Source: Bog-756 sp963699345
Lineage (GTDB): Bacteria; Actinomycetota; Acidimicrobiia; Acidimicrobiales; RAAP-2
DNA length: 64,000 nt
Direction: 5' to 3'
NCBI GenBank assembly: GCA_963699345.1
Contig: CAVOTL010000007.1
Location: 310,001 to 374,000, forward strand
A program made the translations under genes and the position numbers. This document shows, one piece after another, positions 1 through 9,256 of this stretch. Under the pieces are notes generated by a model. The model was not told the origin of the DNA. It did not search any database and saw only the letters and a program-made list of their open reading frames with translations. Position 1 is the stretch's first letter. Every line of letters begins with the position of its first letter.

Positions 1-143
1 CCCGCAACGGCGCGCCGGGGCCGACGAGGTGGCGCTGACCCACGATGTCGTCGAGGGTCCGGGGCCGCAGACCGCGCCGCCAGGGGGGCCCGGGACGCCA
101 GGCGGTCGGCGGCGGCACCGGAGAAGAGGTCCTCACCGGCCAT
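1..143 (-). pseudogene. rarA: RarA/MgsA ATPase, N-terminal fragment with apparent frameshift
   Basis: Reading leftward from an ATG at 143, the protein begins MAGEDLFSGAAADRLASRAP and continues LAAR. One extra base (a T on the minus strand, about position 71) shifts the frame; skipping it restores LRPRTLDDIVGQRHLVGPG. That is the typical start of replication-associated recombination ATPases of the RarA/MgsA/WRNIP1 family. The gene runs off the left edge, so the Walker motifs are not visible. It follows aspS with a 6-base gap on the same strand, the place where actinobacteria often carry rarA. The frameshift could be a sequencing or assembly error or a real lesion. Family assignment is good; functional status is unknown. 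Confidence 0.75.
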
Positions 144-149
144 CGGCGC

Positions 150-1925
150 TCAGTCCAGCGTCGGGATCGGCTGCAGACCCAGGTCCCGCAACGCGCCGGG
201 AGCCAGTGGCTTCGGAGCGTCCGTCATCGGGTCCCACCCCGACTGGGTCTTCGGGAAGGCGATCACCTCGCGGATGTTGTCCTCGCCGGCGAAGATGGCC
301 ACCAGGCGGTCGAGTCCGACCGCGAATCCGGCGTGGGGCGGCGCCCCGAAGCGGAACGCGCCGAGCAGGAAGCCGAACCGCGACGCCGCCTCCTCCTCGT
401 CGATCCCGAGGGCGGCGAAGATCCGGCTCTGGATGTCGGCCCGGTGCACACGGACACTGCCCGAGCCGAGCTCCCAACCGTTCAGGACCAGGTCGTAGGC
501 CTGGCTGCGGACCGACGACGGGTCGCTCTCCAGGCGGTCGAGGTCCTCGGGGTGGGGCATGGTGAACGGATGGTGGGCCGCCACCGGATTGCCGGCGTCG
601 TCGACCCCGTCGAAGAGGGGGAAGTCCACCACCCACAGATACCGGTACGGCCCCTCGGACACCGGCCTGCCCCCGAGCTCGACGCGGAGGGCACCGAGCA
701 CGTGACAGACCAGGCGGTACTCGTCGGCCACCGTGAGCACCAGGTCCCCCACGCCGGCGCCCGTGGCCCCCACCAGGCCGTGCTTCTCGTCGTCGGTGAG
801 GAACTTGGCCACCGGTGAGTCGATGTCGGTGCCCCCGGACCCCCCCTCGACGACCTTGAACCAGGCCAGCCCCTTGGCGCCCAGGGCCTTGGCCCGGTCG
901 GTCAGGGTGTCGAGCCGGGAGCGCGTGGTGGACGCGCCGCCCTCCACGACGATGGCCTTCACGCACGGGGCGGCGAAGGCCCGGAAGCCGGTGTCGGCGA
1001 AGGTGGCGGTCAGGTCGATCAGCTCCATCCCGAACCGGATGTCGGGCTTGTCGGTGCCGTAGCGGTCCATGGCCTCGGCCCACGTCATACGGGGCACCTC
1101 GCCCGGACGCTCACCGGTGACGGCCTCGGCCGCGTCGAGCACCGCCTCGGACACGAAGTCGAGGATGTCCTCCTGGCTGACGAACGAGGCTTCGATGTCC
1201 AGCTGGGAGAACTCGAACTGGCGGTCGGCCCGCAGGTCCTCGTCGCGTAGGCACCGGGCGATCTGGTAGTACCGGTCGACGCCGGCCACCATCAGCAGCT
1301 GCTTGGCCAGCTGCGGGCTCTGGGGGAGCACGTAGCAGGACCCGTGGTGCAGTCGGCTGGGGACCGCGAACTCCCGCGCCCCTTCCGGGGTGGGCGCCCA
1401 CAGCAACGGCGTCTCCACCTCGACGAAGCCCTGGCGGTCCATGGCGGCCCGCAGCGCGCCGTTCACCCGGGCCCGCAGGCGGAGGTTGGCCTGCATCGTC
1501 GGGCGGCGCAGGTCGACGAAGCGGTGCTTGAGCCGGATGACCTCGTCGACCTCGACCCGGTCGTCCACCGCGAACGGCGGTGGCTCGGCGGCGTTCAGGA
1601 GGGTGACGGTGCACTCCCCCACCTCGACCTCCCCCGTCGGCAGTTCCGGATTGCCGGTCCCCTCGGGCCGGAGCCGTACCGTTCCCTCGACGGCCACCAC
1701 GTACTCAGAGCGGACGTCGACGGTGCCGGGGATCACACACTGGACGATGCCCGTATGGTCCCGGACGTCGATGAAGGCCAGGTGCTCGCCGTGCTCGCGA
1801 CGCTTCGCCACCCATCCGCACACGGTCACCCGGCGTCCCACGTCGTCGGCCCGCAGCGTCCCGCACAGGTCCGACCGCAGCGAGGTGGCCCCGGTCGACG
1901 TCCGGGGCTCGGTGGGAACGGTCAC
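150..1925 (-). CDS. aspS: Aspartyl-tRNA synthetase (class II, bacterial type)
   Basis: 591 residues, the usual length of bacterial AspRS with the inserted GAD domain. The N-terminal OB-fold anticodon-binding region (about 20-120) includes VTVCGWVAKRREHG. The class II core follows, with ETPLLWAPTPEGAREF (motif 1 region) and RCLRDEDLRADRQFEFSQLD (motif 2), and motif 3 near the C-terminus in GFAVGLDRLVAIF. The enzyme charges tRNA-Asp (or tRNA-Asp/Asn if non-discriminating, which cannot be decided here). The ATG has an AAAGGA ribosome site just upstream. The gene sits between hisS and rarA in the conserved actinobacterial order. Nothing unusual seen. Confidence 0.97.
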   Translation of the reverse strand: MTVPTEPRTSTGATSLRSDLCGTLRADDVGRRVTVCGWVAKRREHGEHLAFIDVRDHTGIVQCVIPGTVDVRSEYVVAVEGTVRLRPEGTGNPELPTGEVEVGECTVTLLNAAEPPPFAVDDRVEVDEVIRLKHRFVDLRRPTMQANLRLRARVNGALRAAMDRQGFVEVETPLLWAPTPEGAREFAVPSRLHHGSCYVLPQSPQLAKQLLMVAGVDRYYQIARCLRDEDLRADRQFEFSQLDIEASFVSQEDILDFVSEAVLDAAEAVTGERPGEVPRMTWAEAMDRYGTDKPDIRFGMELIDLTATFADTGFRAFAAPCVKAIVVEGGASTTRSRLDTLTDRAKALGAKGLAWFKVVEGGSGGTDIDSPVAKFLTDDEKHGLVGATGAGVGDLVLTVADEYRLVCHVLGALRVELGGRPVSEGPYRYLWVVDFPLFDGVDDAGNPVAAHHPFTMPHPEDLDRLESDPSSVRSQAYDLVLNGWELGSGSVRVHRADIQSRIFAALGIDEEEAASRFGFLLGAFRFGAPPHAGFAVGLDRLVAIFAGEDNIREVIAFPKTQSGWDPMTDAPKPLAPGALRDLGLQPIPTLD

Positions 1926-1977
1926 GCTGGGTCCTTTCGTACGGCCCCCGAGGGGCCGGTGCTGGCGGGCGGCCCGG

Positions 1978-3273
1978 TCACGGGGCGGGGGTGGCGGGGG
2001 CGTCGCCCCGGGCGGCGGCCCGGACGACGTCCACCACGTCGTCCAGCGGCACGGTCACCTGGTCGCCGGCACCGCGGAGGGGTCGGAGTGACACCGTACC
2101 CGACGCGGCTTCGTCGGGACCCACCACCAGGACCCACCGGGCCCCCGAGCGGTCGGCCGCCTTGAACTGGGCCTTCATCGAGCGGTCGTCGAACGCCCGG
2201 TCGGCCGAGAGTCCGGCGTCGCGCAGGGTCGCCGTCAGGTCACGGGCCGCCGCGCCCCCGGTCGTGTCCACCACGAAGGCGTCGATGGGCCGCGGCGACA
2301 CGGGGAACACGCGCTCGGCGTCGCAGGCCAGCAGGATGCGCTCGATCCCGAGCCCGAAGCCGATACCCGGGGTGGGTGGACCGCCGAGCAGCTCCACCAT
2401 GCCGTCATAGCGGCCGCCTCCACCGATCCCGTTCTGCGACGGCCCGAGGGCGTCGCAGAAGAACTCGAAGGTCGTCCTGGTGTAGTAGTCGAAACCCCGC
2501 ACCAGTCGGTGGTCGACCTTGTAGGCCACGCCCAGCGCGTCGAGACCGGACAGCACGCGCGCCAGGTGCTGGCGACAGGGGTCGCACAGATGGTCGGCGA
2601 GCATCGGGGCCCCGGCGGTGACGGCCAGGCAGGCGTCGCGCTTGCAGTCGAGGACGCGCAGGGGGTGCGCGACCGCCCGTTCCCGGTGCTCGGGACAGAG
2701 CTCGTCCAGGTGGGAGGTCAGGAAGTCGCGCAGCAGGTCCAGGTAGTCGGGCCGGCAGACGCCGTCTCCCATGGAGTTGATCCGCAGCCCGTAGGTGCCG
2801 AGCCCGAGGGCCCGGTAGAAGCCGTCGGCCAGGGCGATGACCTCCACATCGAGATCGGCGTCGGCCGTCCCGAGGACCTCGACCCCCACCTGGTGGTGCT
2901 GGCGGTACCGGCCGGCCTGGGGCGCCTCGTAGCGGAACGCGGGGGTGGCGTACCACGCCTTCCACGGCAGCGGGGGACGGTGCTGGACCCACGCCCGGAC
3001 GAGCGGTGCGGTCCCCTCGGGACGCAACGCCAGGGCGCGGCCCCCCTTGTCCTCGAACTCGTACATCTCCTTGCCCACCACGTCGCTGCCCTCACCGGTA
3101 CCGCGCCGGAACACCTTCACGTCCTCGAAGATCGGCGTGTGGGCCAGGCCGTAGCCGGCCCGTTCGGCATTGTCGGCGAACAGGGCCAGCAGGGCCTCCC
3201 ACCGGGTCGACTCGGGCCACAGGACGTCGTGGGTCCCCTTCGGGGCGCGCGCGATCTGGGACTTGTCGGACAC
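1978..3273 (-). CDS. hisS: Histidyl-tRNA synthetase
   Basis: 431 residues, normal for HisRS. The GTG start at 3273 gives VSDKSQIARAPKGTHDVLWP, whose KGTHD is the family's N-terminal signature, and a GAAGGA site lies about 10 bases upstream. Motif 2 is RYEAPQAGRYRQHHQ. The histidine-specific motifs are LVRGFDYYTRTTFEF and GGGGRYDGM. A C-terminal anticodon-binding domain follows from about residue 330. The open frame continues upstream without a stop but overlaps rel, so the GTG is preferred. It begins 5 bases after the rel stop and is probably cotranscribed with it. Confidence 0.96.
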   Translation of the reverse strand: MSDKSQIARAPKGTHDVLWPESTRWEALLALFADNAERAGYGLAHTPIFEDVKVFRRGTGEGSDVVGKEMYEFEDKGGRALALRPEGTAPLVRAWVQHRPPLPWKAWYATPAFRYEAPQAGRYRQHHQVGVEVLGTADADLDVEVIALADGFYRALGLGTYGLRINSMGDGVCRPDYLDLLRDFLTSHLDELCPEHRERAVAHPLRVLDCKRDACLAVTAGAPMLADHLCDPCRQHLARVLSGLDALGVAYKVDHRLVRGFDYYTRTTFEFFCDALGPSQNGIGGGGRYDGMVELLGGPPTPGIGFGLGIERILLACDAERVFPVSPRPIDAFVVDTTGGAAARDLTATLRDAGLSADRAFDDRSMKAQFKAADRSGARWVLVVGPDEAASGTVSLRPLRGAGDQVTVPLDDVVDVVRAAARGDAPATPAP

Positions 3274-3278
3274 GGGTC

Positions 3279-5723
3279 TCAGTCCTTCTTCCCGGGCAGG
3301 ATCCGGTAGACGTCGTAGACGGCGTCGAGGTGCCGGATCAGGTTGAGCACCGATTCGAGATGCGCCGGGTCCGCCAGCTCCACGTCGAACCGCATGCGGC
3401 TGATGCGGTCGGCGTCGGTCTGGGTGTTGGCACTGACGATGTTGAGGTGGTGCTCGGACACCACCTTGGTCACGTCGGCGAGCAGGCGCGAGCGGTCGAT
3501 GGCCACCACCTCGATGGTGGCGACGAACACACTCGACGAGCGGTGGTCCCACTCGACCTCGATCAGGCGCTCGCGGGAGCGACTGGCCAGCGAGGCGGCG
3601 TTGGCGCAGTCGGCCCGGTGGACGGAGACGCCCCGGCCCCGGGTCACGAATCCGATGATCTCGTCACCGGGGACGGGGGTGCAGCACCGGGAGAGGCGCA
3701 CCATCATGTCGTCGAGGCCCTCGACGTAGACGCCGGCCGAGTTGGCCCGGCCCGGCCGGGCGGCCAGCGGCTGCTGGCGGGCGGTGACGGGGAGCTGCTC
3801 CTCGTAGACCCCGCCCCGCAGGTCCCGCAGGATCCGCTGGGTCACGGCCCGGGCACTGATCCGGTTGTCGCCGATGGCCGCGTACAGTGACTCGACGTCG
3901 GCGTAGTTCATCGACTCGGCCAGGGTCCCGAGGGTGTTGTCCGACGCGATCTTCTGCACCGGCAGGCCTTCGCGGCGCAACTCCTTGACGAGTTCGTCGC
4001 GCCCGAGCTCGATGGCGTCCTCGCGGCGCTCCCGCGAGAACCACTGGCGGATCTTGGAACGGGCCCGCGACGAGGCCACCATGTGGAGCCAGTCGCGGGA
4101 CGGTCCGGCCGTCTCGGCCTTGGAGGTGAAGATCTCGACGGTGTCGGCCGAGTTGAGGCGGGTGTCGAGGGGGACCAGCCGCCCGTTGACCTTGGCGCCG
4201 ATGCACCGGTGACCCACCTCGGTGTGGATGCTGTAGGCGAAGTCGACCGGGGTGGCGTTGGCGGCCAGGGCGATGACCTTGCCCTTCGGGGTGAAGACGT
4301 AGACCTCGTCCTCCTCGAGGTCGAGCTTCAGCGCCTCGAGGAACTCGATGGGGTCCGTCGTCTCGTTCTGGAAGTCGACGATCCGCTGCATCCACTCGAT
4401 CTCGGCTGTGGTGGACGACGTCTCCTTGGCGAGGGCGAGCCGCTCCGCCCGCCGGTCCCGCTCGACCATCTCGGCCCGCTGGGCCGACGTCATGGTCGCC
4501 GACTTCTTGTCCGACTTGGACTTGGGCTCCTTCGGCTTCTTCGACTTGGTCGAGGCCCCTCCGGTGTCGGCCCGGGGACCGTGGGAGCCGTCGGCGCGCG
4601 AACCGCCCTCCTTGTACCCCCAGTGGGCGGCGATCCCGTACTCCGCCCGGCGGTGCATCTCGTGGGTGCGGACCTGGACCTCGATGGGTTTGCCGTCCAG
4701 GCCGATGACCGTCGTGTGCAGAGACTGGTAGAGGTTGAACTTGGGCGAGTTGATGTAGTCCTTGAACCTCCCCTGGACGGGGGGCCAGATGGCGTGGATC
4801 GAGCCCAACGCCGCCCAGCAGTCCTTCTCCGACTCGACGATGACGCGGATGCCGACGAGGTCGTAGAGCTCGTCGAACTCCTTGCCCCGGACGACCATCT
4901 TCTCGTAGATGCTCCACAGGTGCTTCGGCCGCCCGGTCACCTCGGCGGTGACCCCCGATGCCACCAGGCGCTCACGGACGGCCACCAGGACCCGGGCCAG
5001 GAACTCGTCGCGCAGCGGGGCGCGGCTCGCCACCATCTGCTCGATCTCGGCGTAGCGCTTCGGATGGAGCGTGGCGAAGGCGAGGTCCTCGAGCTGCCAC
5101 TTGACGCCCTGGATGCCCAGGCGGTGGGCCAGGGGGGCGTAGATGTCGAGGGTCTCCTGGGCGGTGCGGCGCTGCTTCCACTCCGGCATGACCGACAGCG
5201 TCCGCATGTTGTGGAGCCGGTCCGCCAACTTGATGATCAGCACCCGCCAGTCGTCGGCCATGGCCACGAGCATCTTGCGCACGGTGGCGGCCTGCTGGGC
5301 CTCCTTGGAGTCGAACTGGAGCCGGTCCAGCTTGGTCACGCCTTCGACGATCAGGGCGACGGCGGGCCCGAAGTCGCGTTCGATGATCTCGGTGGTGACC
5401 CCGGTGTCCTCCACGGCGTCGTGCAACAGGGCGGCGGCCACCGTCTGGGCGTCGAGGCCGAGGTCGGCGACGATCCCGGCGACGGCGATGGGGTGGGTCA
5501 CGTACGGCTCCCCCGACCGTCGCAGCTGGCCGGCGTGGGCCACGGTGGCCGTCTCCGCGGCCCGCACGATCAATGACGTGTCGTCACCCGGGTGGCGTCG
5601 CAGGAACGACGTCAGGACGGGACCCAGCAGATCCGCCTCGGCCGGAGGCAGCGACGACTCCGCCAGGCTGTCGAGCACTGCTTCGGTGGACCCCTCGGCG
5701 GGGACAGGGGTGGCCAGGGCCAT
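3279..5723 (-). CDS. rel: Bifunctional (p)ppGpp synthetase/hydrolase (RelA/SpoT homologue)
   Basis: 814 residues from the ATG at 5723, typical for long RSH proteins. The order is: HD hydrolase domain with ALLHDAVEDTG (active-looking HD and ED residues); synthetase domain with RPKHLWSIYEKM, DLVGIRVIVES and EVQVRTHEMHRRAEYG; a charged Lys/Ser-rich insert; TGS domain (VYVFTPKGKVIALAANATP); zinc-finger/RIS region with SRCCTPVPGDEIIGFVTRGRG; and a C-terminal ACT domain. It makes and degrades the stringent alarmone. A TACCCT hexamer lies exactly 6 bases upstream of the ATG, suggesting a leaderless mRNA. It heads the rel-hisS pair. Confidence 0.95.
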   Translation of the reverse strand: MALATPVPAEGSTEAVLDSLAESSLPPAEADLLGPVLTSFLRRHPGDDTSLIVRAAETATVAHAGQLRRSGEPYVTHPIAVAGIVADLGLDAQTVAAALLHDAVEDTGVTTEIIERDFGPAVALIVEGVTKLDRLQFDSKEAQQAATVRKMLVAMADDWRVLIIKLADRLHNMRTLSVMPEWKQRRTAQETLDIYAPLAHRLGIQGVKWQLEDLAFATLHPKRYAEIEQMVASRAPLRDEFLARVLVAVRERLVASGVTAEVTGRPKHLWSIYEKMVVRGKEFDELYDLVGIRVIVESEKDCWAALGSIHAIWPPVQGRFKDYINSPKFNLYQSLHTTVIGLDGKPIEVQVRTHEMHRRAEYGIAAHWGYKEGGSRADGSHGPRADTGGASTKSKKPKEPKSKSDKKSATMTSAQRAEMVERDRRAERLALAKETSSTTAEIEWMQRIVDFQNETTDPIEFLEALKLDLEEDEVYVFTPKGKVIALAANATPVDFAYSIHTEVGHRCIGAKVNGRLVPLDTRLNSADTVEIFTSKAETAGPSRDWLHMVASSRARSKIRQWFSRERREDAIELGRDELVKELRREGLPVQKIASDNTLGTLAESMNYADVESLYAAIGDNRISARAVTQRILRDLRGGVYEEQLPVTARQQPLAARPGRANSAGVYVEGLDDMMVRLSRCCTPVPGDEIIGFVTRGRGVSVHRADCANAASLASRSRERLIEVEWDHRSSSVFVATIEVVAIDRSRLLADVTKVVSEHHLNIVSANTQTDADRISRMRFDVELADPAHLESVLNLIRHLDAVYDVYRILPGKKD

Positions 5724-5735
5724 GCCTACAGGGTA
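5724..5735 (-). promoter_or_regulatory. Probable leaderless -10 element of rel
   Basis: On the minus strand TACCCT (5735-5730) is followed by GTAGGC and then the rel ATG. A -10 hexamer 6 bases before the start codon places transcription initiation at or next to the start codon. There is no Shine-Dalgarno sequence here and no clear -35. Confidence 0.55.
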
Positions 5736-5875
5736 CCTGGACCGGCCGGAGGATCGGGGCTGGCGCCGTCGTCCCGGGCCGCCTGACCCCCTCGGCCGGC
5801 CGGAAGAGGGAACCGTACCCCGGTCGGACCCCGGCCGGACCGCCCCGGGGCTCTCGCGTGAGCGAGACTGGCACC

Positions 5876-7162
5876 ATGTCGGGACCCCTTCGCGGCGGTG
5901 GTGGCCCCCTGTACGTGTCGGACGGCACGAAGAGGGTGCGGGCCGACGGGTCGCGTGGGGGGTGGCCACGCCGGCGCCGGTACGCGCACTCCATCCCCCG
6001 GAAGGCGGCGTGGGGCCGGCGGCTGGTCACCGTGCTGGCCTGCCTCTGCCTGGCGGCCGGACTGGCGATCGGGGCCCACATCATGTTCTTCTACCGGCAC
6101 TCGCGGCAGGTGGGCGCCCAGCTCATCCTCCAAGAGGAGCAGGTGGCGGCGGCGGCCCGAGCCGCGGGCCACTGCACCGACACGATGCCCGCGGACCCAT
6201 CGGATCCGCAGGCGGCCGGAGCCGTACCGGTACCCGACCCGGGCGTGGGCGAGGGCGACCCGACGACGGGGGCGGCAGGGACCCCGGAGGCCTATGCCCT
6301 CCTGACGGCGCCCTCGATCGGCCTGGTCGCTCCGATCGTCCAGGGCACCGGCGACGCGCAGCTCGACGTGGCGGTGGGCCACGTGCCGGCGAGTTCCTGG
6401 CCGGGCACGACCGGCACCTCCGTCCTGGCGGCCCATGACGTCACCTGGTTCAGCCGCATCGACCAGTTGTCGCCCGGGGACCGCATCTCGGTCGTCACCA
6501 ACTGCACGACCTACTACTACACGGTGGCGTCCCATCAGATCGTGCAGGCCGGGAGCGTGATCGACCAGACCACGGCACCCCAACTGGTGCTGACGACGTG
6601 CTACCCCACCGACGCCCTGTTCCTGACATCGCAGCGCTACGTGCTCTACGCATCGCTCGCCCAGATCATCGGACGAGGGGCGCCGGTCACCCCGTCCGCG
6701 CCGCCGCCGGTGCCCACCGTCCCGGCACCCCCGGCCCTCGTGGCCCAGGGCCTCGACCTGGAGCACAATCCGGCCCCGCTCGGGTCGCTCACGATCAGCG
6801 GCACTCCATCGGCCGCCTGGCAACAGAGCGTCGCGCCGATCGACGACGAGACCGCGGTTCTCGAGCTGTACTTCGCGGCCCTCCGCTCGGCCTCGCAGGA
6901 CCAGCCGGCGTGGTGGGCGGCCGTGGCACCCGGCGTGCCCTTCACTGCCGCCACGACGCTGATGGGCGCCACGGTCACCTTCAACTCCTCGACATTCGAC
7001 CCGGCGCTCGCGGTCACCGGGGACACGTTCACGGGAGCCTCGCTGACCACCATGCCGACGCTGGCCGGCAATCAGCACCCCGGTCCGTACCGCATCACGT
7101 TCCAGGCCGGCGTGGTCGCCGGTCAGCTGGTGGTGACCGGATGGACGGTGACGGCCCGATGA
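5876..7162 (+). CDS. Membrane-anchored class E-like sortase with C-terminal extension
   Basis: 428 residues from ATG 5876. A basic N-terminus is followed by one membrane segment (about 50-72) and a linker. The sortase domain spans about 140-265. Its catalytic triad is visible: His187 in LAAHD, Cys242 in LTTCYP (the TLxTC signature) and Arg254 in SQRYVLYA. Sortases of this type covalently attach secreted proteins to the cell wall. A Pro-rich linker and about 150 residues of unrecognised sequence follow, making it longer than the usual class E enzyme. It is transcribed divergently from rel and faces a cluster of envelope genes, one of which (12366-13073) may be its substrate. Confidence 0.85.
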   Translation: MSGPLRGGGGPLYVSDGTKRVRADGSRGGWPRRRRYAHSIPRKAAWGRRLVTVLACLCLAAGLAIGAHIMFFYRHSRQVGAQLILQEEQVAAAARAAGHCTDTMPADPSDPQAAGAVPVPDPGVGEGDPTTGAAGTPEAYALLTAPSIGLVAPIVQGTGDAQLDVAVGHVPASSWPGTTGTSVLAAHDVTWFSRIDQLSPGDRISVVTNCTTYYYTVASHQIVQAGSVIDQTTAPQLVLTTCYPTDALFLTSQRYVLYASLAQIIGRGAPVTPSAPPPVPTVPAPPALVAQGLDLEHNPAPLGSLTISGTPSAAWQQSVAPIDDETAVLELYFAALRSASQDQPAWWAAVAPGVPFTAATTLMGATVTFNSSTFDPALAVTGDTFTGASLTTMPTLAGNQHPGPYRITFQAGVVAGQLVVTGWTVTAR

Positions 7163-7195
7163 TGGCCTCCCCCGGTGACGGGGCCGGGGACCCGC

Positions 7196-9256
7196 TCAGG
7201 GATCGGTCGGCCGGTAGGGCAGCATCTCGACGTCGTACAGGCTGACGGCGCTCCTACCGTCGGTCCAGACCCGGACCTCGATCCAGTCGGAGGACTGGCC
7301 GGGCCGGGGTTGGAAGCTGAACGGTCCCCACCCGGTGAAGGGCTGGGTGGGTCGTCGATCGGTCACCTGGACGACCGACTGGACCGCCATCGGCGCCTCC
7401 ACGGCCGGAAGGTGTCTCCTGGCGAGCAGGACGCCGGTGGTCGAATCCCAGACCTCGACGACGGACGGGCCGGTCGATGCCATGGTCACGGTGCTCTGGT
7501 ACGTCCCCGGCGCCAGGATCCACTCCGCTCCGTACAGTGCGTAGCCCGGCACCCGGCGCCCCTGGGCCAACCGCCACGTGTCTCCGGGCCCCTCCAGGAT
7601 CCGGGTCCCCGTCGCGGTGCGCACGGCCCACGCCGCCTCCGTCGGCGACGGGTCGAACCTGACCACCCGGGCCGGACCGGTCGGCAGCCGGAACAACCAC
7701 ACGTCGGCGTCCTCGGCGACCAGCGAGGCGTGCAGGGGCCCGGCAAGCTCGTCGATCACCCCGATCTGCGTCTGGATGCTGGAGCTCTCGATGCCGTCGT
7801 AGGGCGCGACGAGCACATACGTGCGCCGGTGCAGTGGGTACGTGAGGGGACCGTCGGCACCGATGGAGTAACACCACACCCGGCCGCACGCGCGCCCCAC
7901 GATGCCCTGGGATGCGATCACCTCGGCGCCGGACGGGATCTCGGCCAGGGCCCGGTCGAGCGCTCCGGCCGCCGGTGGCGACGTGCGGAGCCAGTCCGTC
8001 GGCACCCGGGGCAGCCAGACGGCGCACCACACGAGGGCGTTGCCCACCATCACGAGGGCGACGACCTTCACCACGTTGGGGGAGGAGAGCCACCGCAGTG
8101 TCGGACGGTCGAGGAGACGGGCCAGTCGACCGTGGGCGAGTCGGTCGCCCAGCCACGCCAGGGCGAGCACGCTCAATGGAGCGACGAACAGGAGGACGCC
8201 GAAGTTCTCGTAGGCGACGGACCGCAACGACGACCCCTGGCCGGCCCCGCTCTCCAGAAGGATCAGCAGGGGCAACACCGACAGCGGGGTGGCCAGGCCG
8301 AGCACCCCGGCACTGGATGCGTACGCCCACAGCGCCGTGCGCGACTGCCACAGGTGCCCCACCACGGTCGACGGGTGGGCGGTGAACCCGGCGGCCAGAC
8401 CACCCACCCCGGTGCGCCGGGCCCCCGAGGCCGATCGGGGGAGGAGGTAGCCGTAGTGGCCCCCCAGGCCCGATCCCTGCCCGCCACCGGCGACGCTGGC
8501 GAGCACGAACCATCCGGCCCCGGCAGCCAGGAGCGCCGCCCCGCGCCCGCGGGAGCCCCGCCCGGCCAGCATTCCGCCGAGGCCGACGGCGGCGAGATAG
8601 GTGCCGGCGATGTCCCCGCACGCCAGGCACAGGACCACCCAGAGGACGAGCAGTCGAGTTCTCCCCCGGATCATCTCCCGGCAGGCGAGCATGGCGAAGC
8701 AGGCGGCGCCGATCGACTGGTAGTGGAAGTCGAACGAGATGCTGTCGTAGATCCACGGATTGGCGACGAGCAGCACGGTCACCAGGGCGACGGCCCACGC
8801 CCCCGGCAAACGCCCGGACCAGCGCGGGCGCCGCACCGCGTCGACCACCAGGTACAGCGCTCCCATCTCCCCACCCCAGACCATGAGGTCCTGGATCCAC
8901 AGGGTCCACAGCGGACCCGGCCAGATCCACGAGAGTGGCGCCAGCGGCCAGTTGATCAACTCGAAGTGGTCCTGCCAGAAGTAGCGGTGGGCGACGGACA
9001 CGTACGGGTCGAGATGTCCGTGGGCGATCCCCCACCACGCCTGGTACCGGATGGCGAAATCCCAGGTCATGCCCCAGCGGGAGTAGAGCACCGTGCTCCA
9101 GGCCATCATGGCCACCAACTGGACACCGAACACCCACCAGGCGGCGCGCAACACCCGGGCAAATCGATCGTCCGGCCGGCGACGGCCATCCCGACGGCGG
9201 GCCGACCCCGGCGCGACACGGGGGCCGACGCGCACGGCGGTGGCGACGCCGGCCAT
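7196..9256 (-). CDS. Polytopic membrane protein, DUF2079/GT-C type
   Basis: 686 residues. Many hydrophobic helices lie between about 35 and 430, then an extracytoplasmic C-terminal half. The first loop contains MTWDFAIRYQAWWGIAHGH and later YFWQDHFELINWPLAP, the acidic-residue and HF pattern of DUF2079 proteins, a family related to GT-C glycosyltransferases using polyprenyl-phosphate sugars. Donor and acceptor are unknown. The start is the ATG at 9256, which shares one base with the stop of the upstream gene (TGATG), so the two are translationally coupled. A much longer open frame continues upstream but is antisense-like filler inside the neighbouring gene. Confidence 0.75.
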   Translation of the reverse strand: MAGVATAVRVGPRVAPGSARRRDGRRRPDDRFARVLRAAWWVFGVQLVAMMAWSTVLYSRWGMTWDFAIRYQAWWGIAHGHLDPYVSVAHRYFWQDHFELINWPLAPLSWIWPGPLWTLWIQDLMVWGGEMGALYLVVDAVRRPRWSGRLPGAWAVALVTVLLVANPWIYDSISFDFHYQSIGAACFAMLACREMIRGRTRLLVLWVVLCLACGDIAGTYLAAVGLGGMLAGRGSRGRGAALLAAGAGWFVLASVAGGGQGSGLGGHYGYLLPRSASGARRTGVGGLAAGFTAHPSTVVGHLWQSRTALWAYASSAGVLGLATPLSVLPLLILLESGAGQGSSLRSVAYENFGVLLFVAPLSVLALAWLGDRLAHGRLARLLDRPTLRWLSSPNVVKVVALVMVGNALVWCAVWLPRVPTDWLRTSPPAAGALDRALAEIPSGAEVIASQGIVGRACGRVWCYSIGADGPLTYPLHRRTYVLVAPYDGIESSSIQTQIGVIDELAGPLHASLVAEDADVWLFRLPTGPARVVRFDPSPTEAAWAVRTATGTRILEGPGDTWRLAQGRRVPGYALYGAEWILAPGTYQSTVTMASTGPSVVEVWDSTTGVLLARRHLPAVEAPMAVQSVVQVTDRRPTQPFTGWGPFSFQPRPGQSSDWIEVRVWTDGRSAVSLYDVEMLPYRPTDP

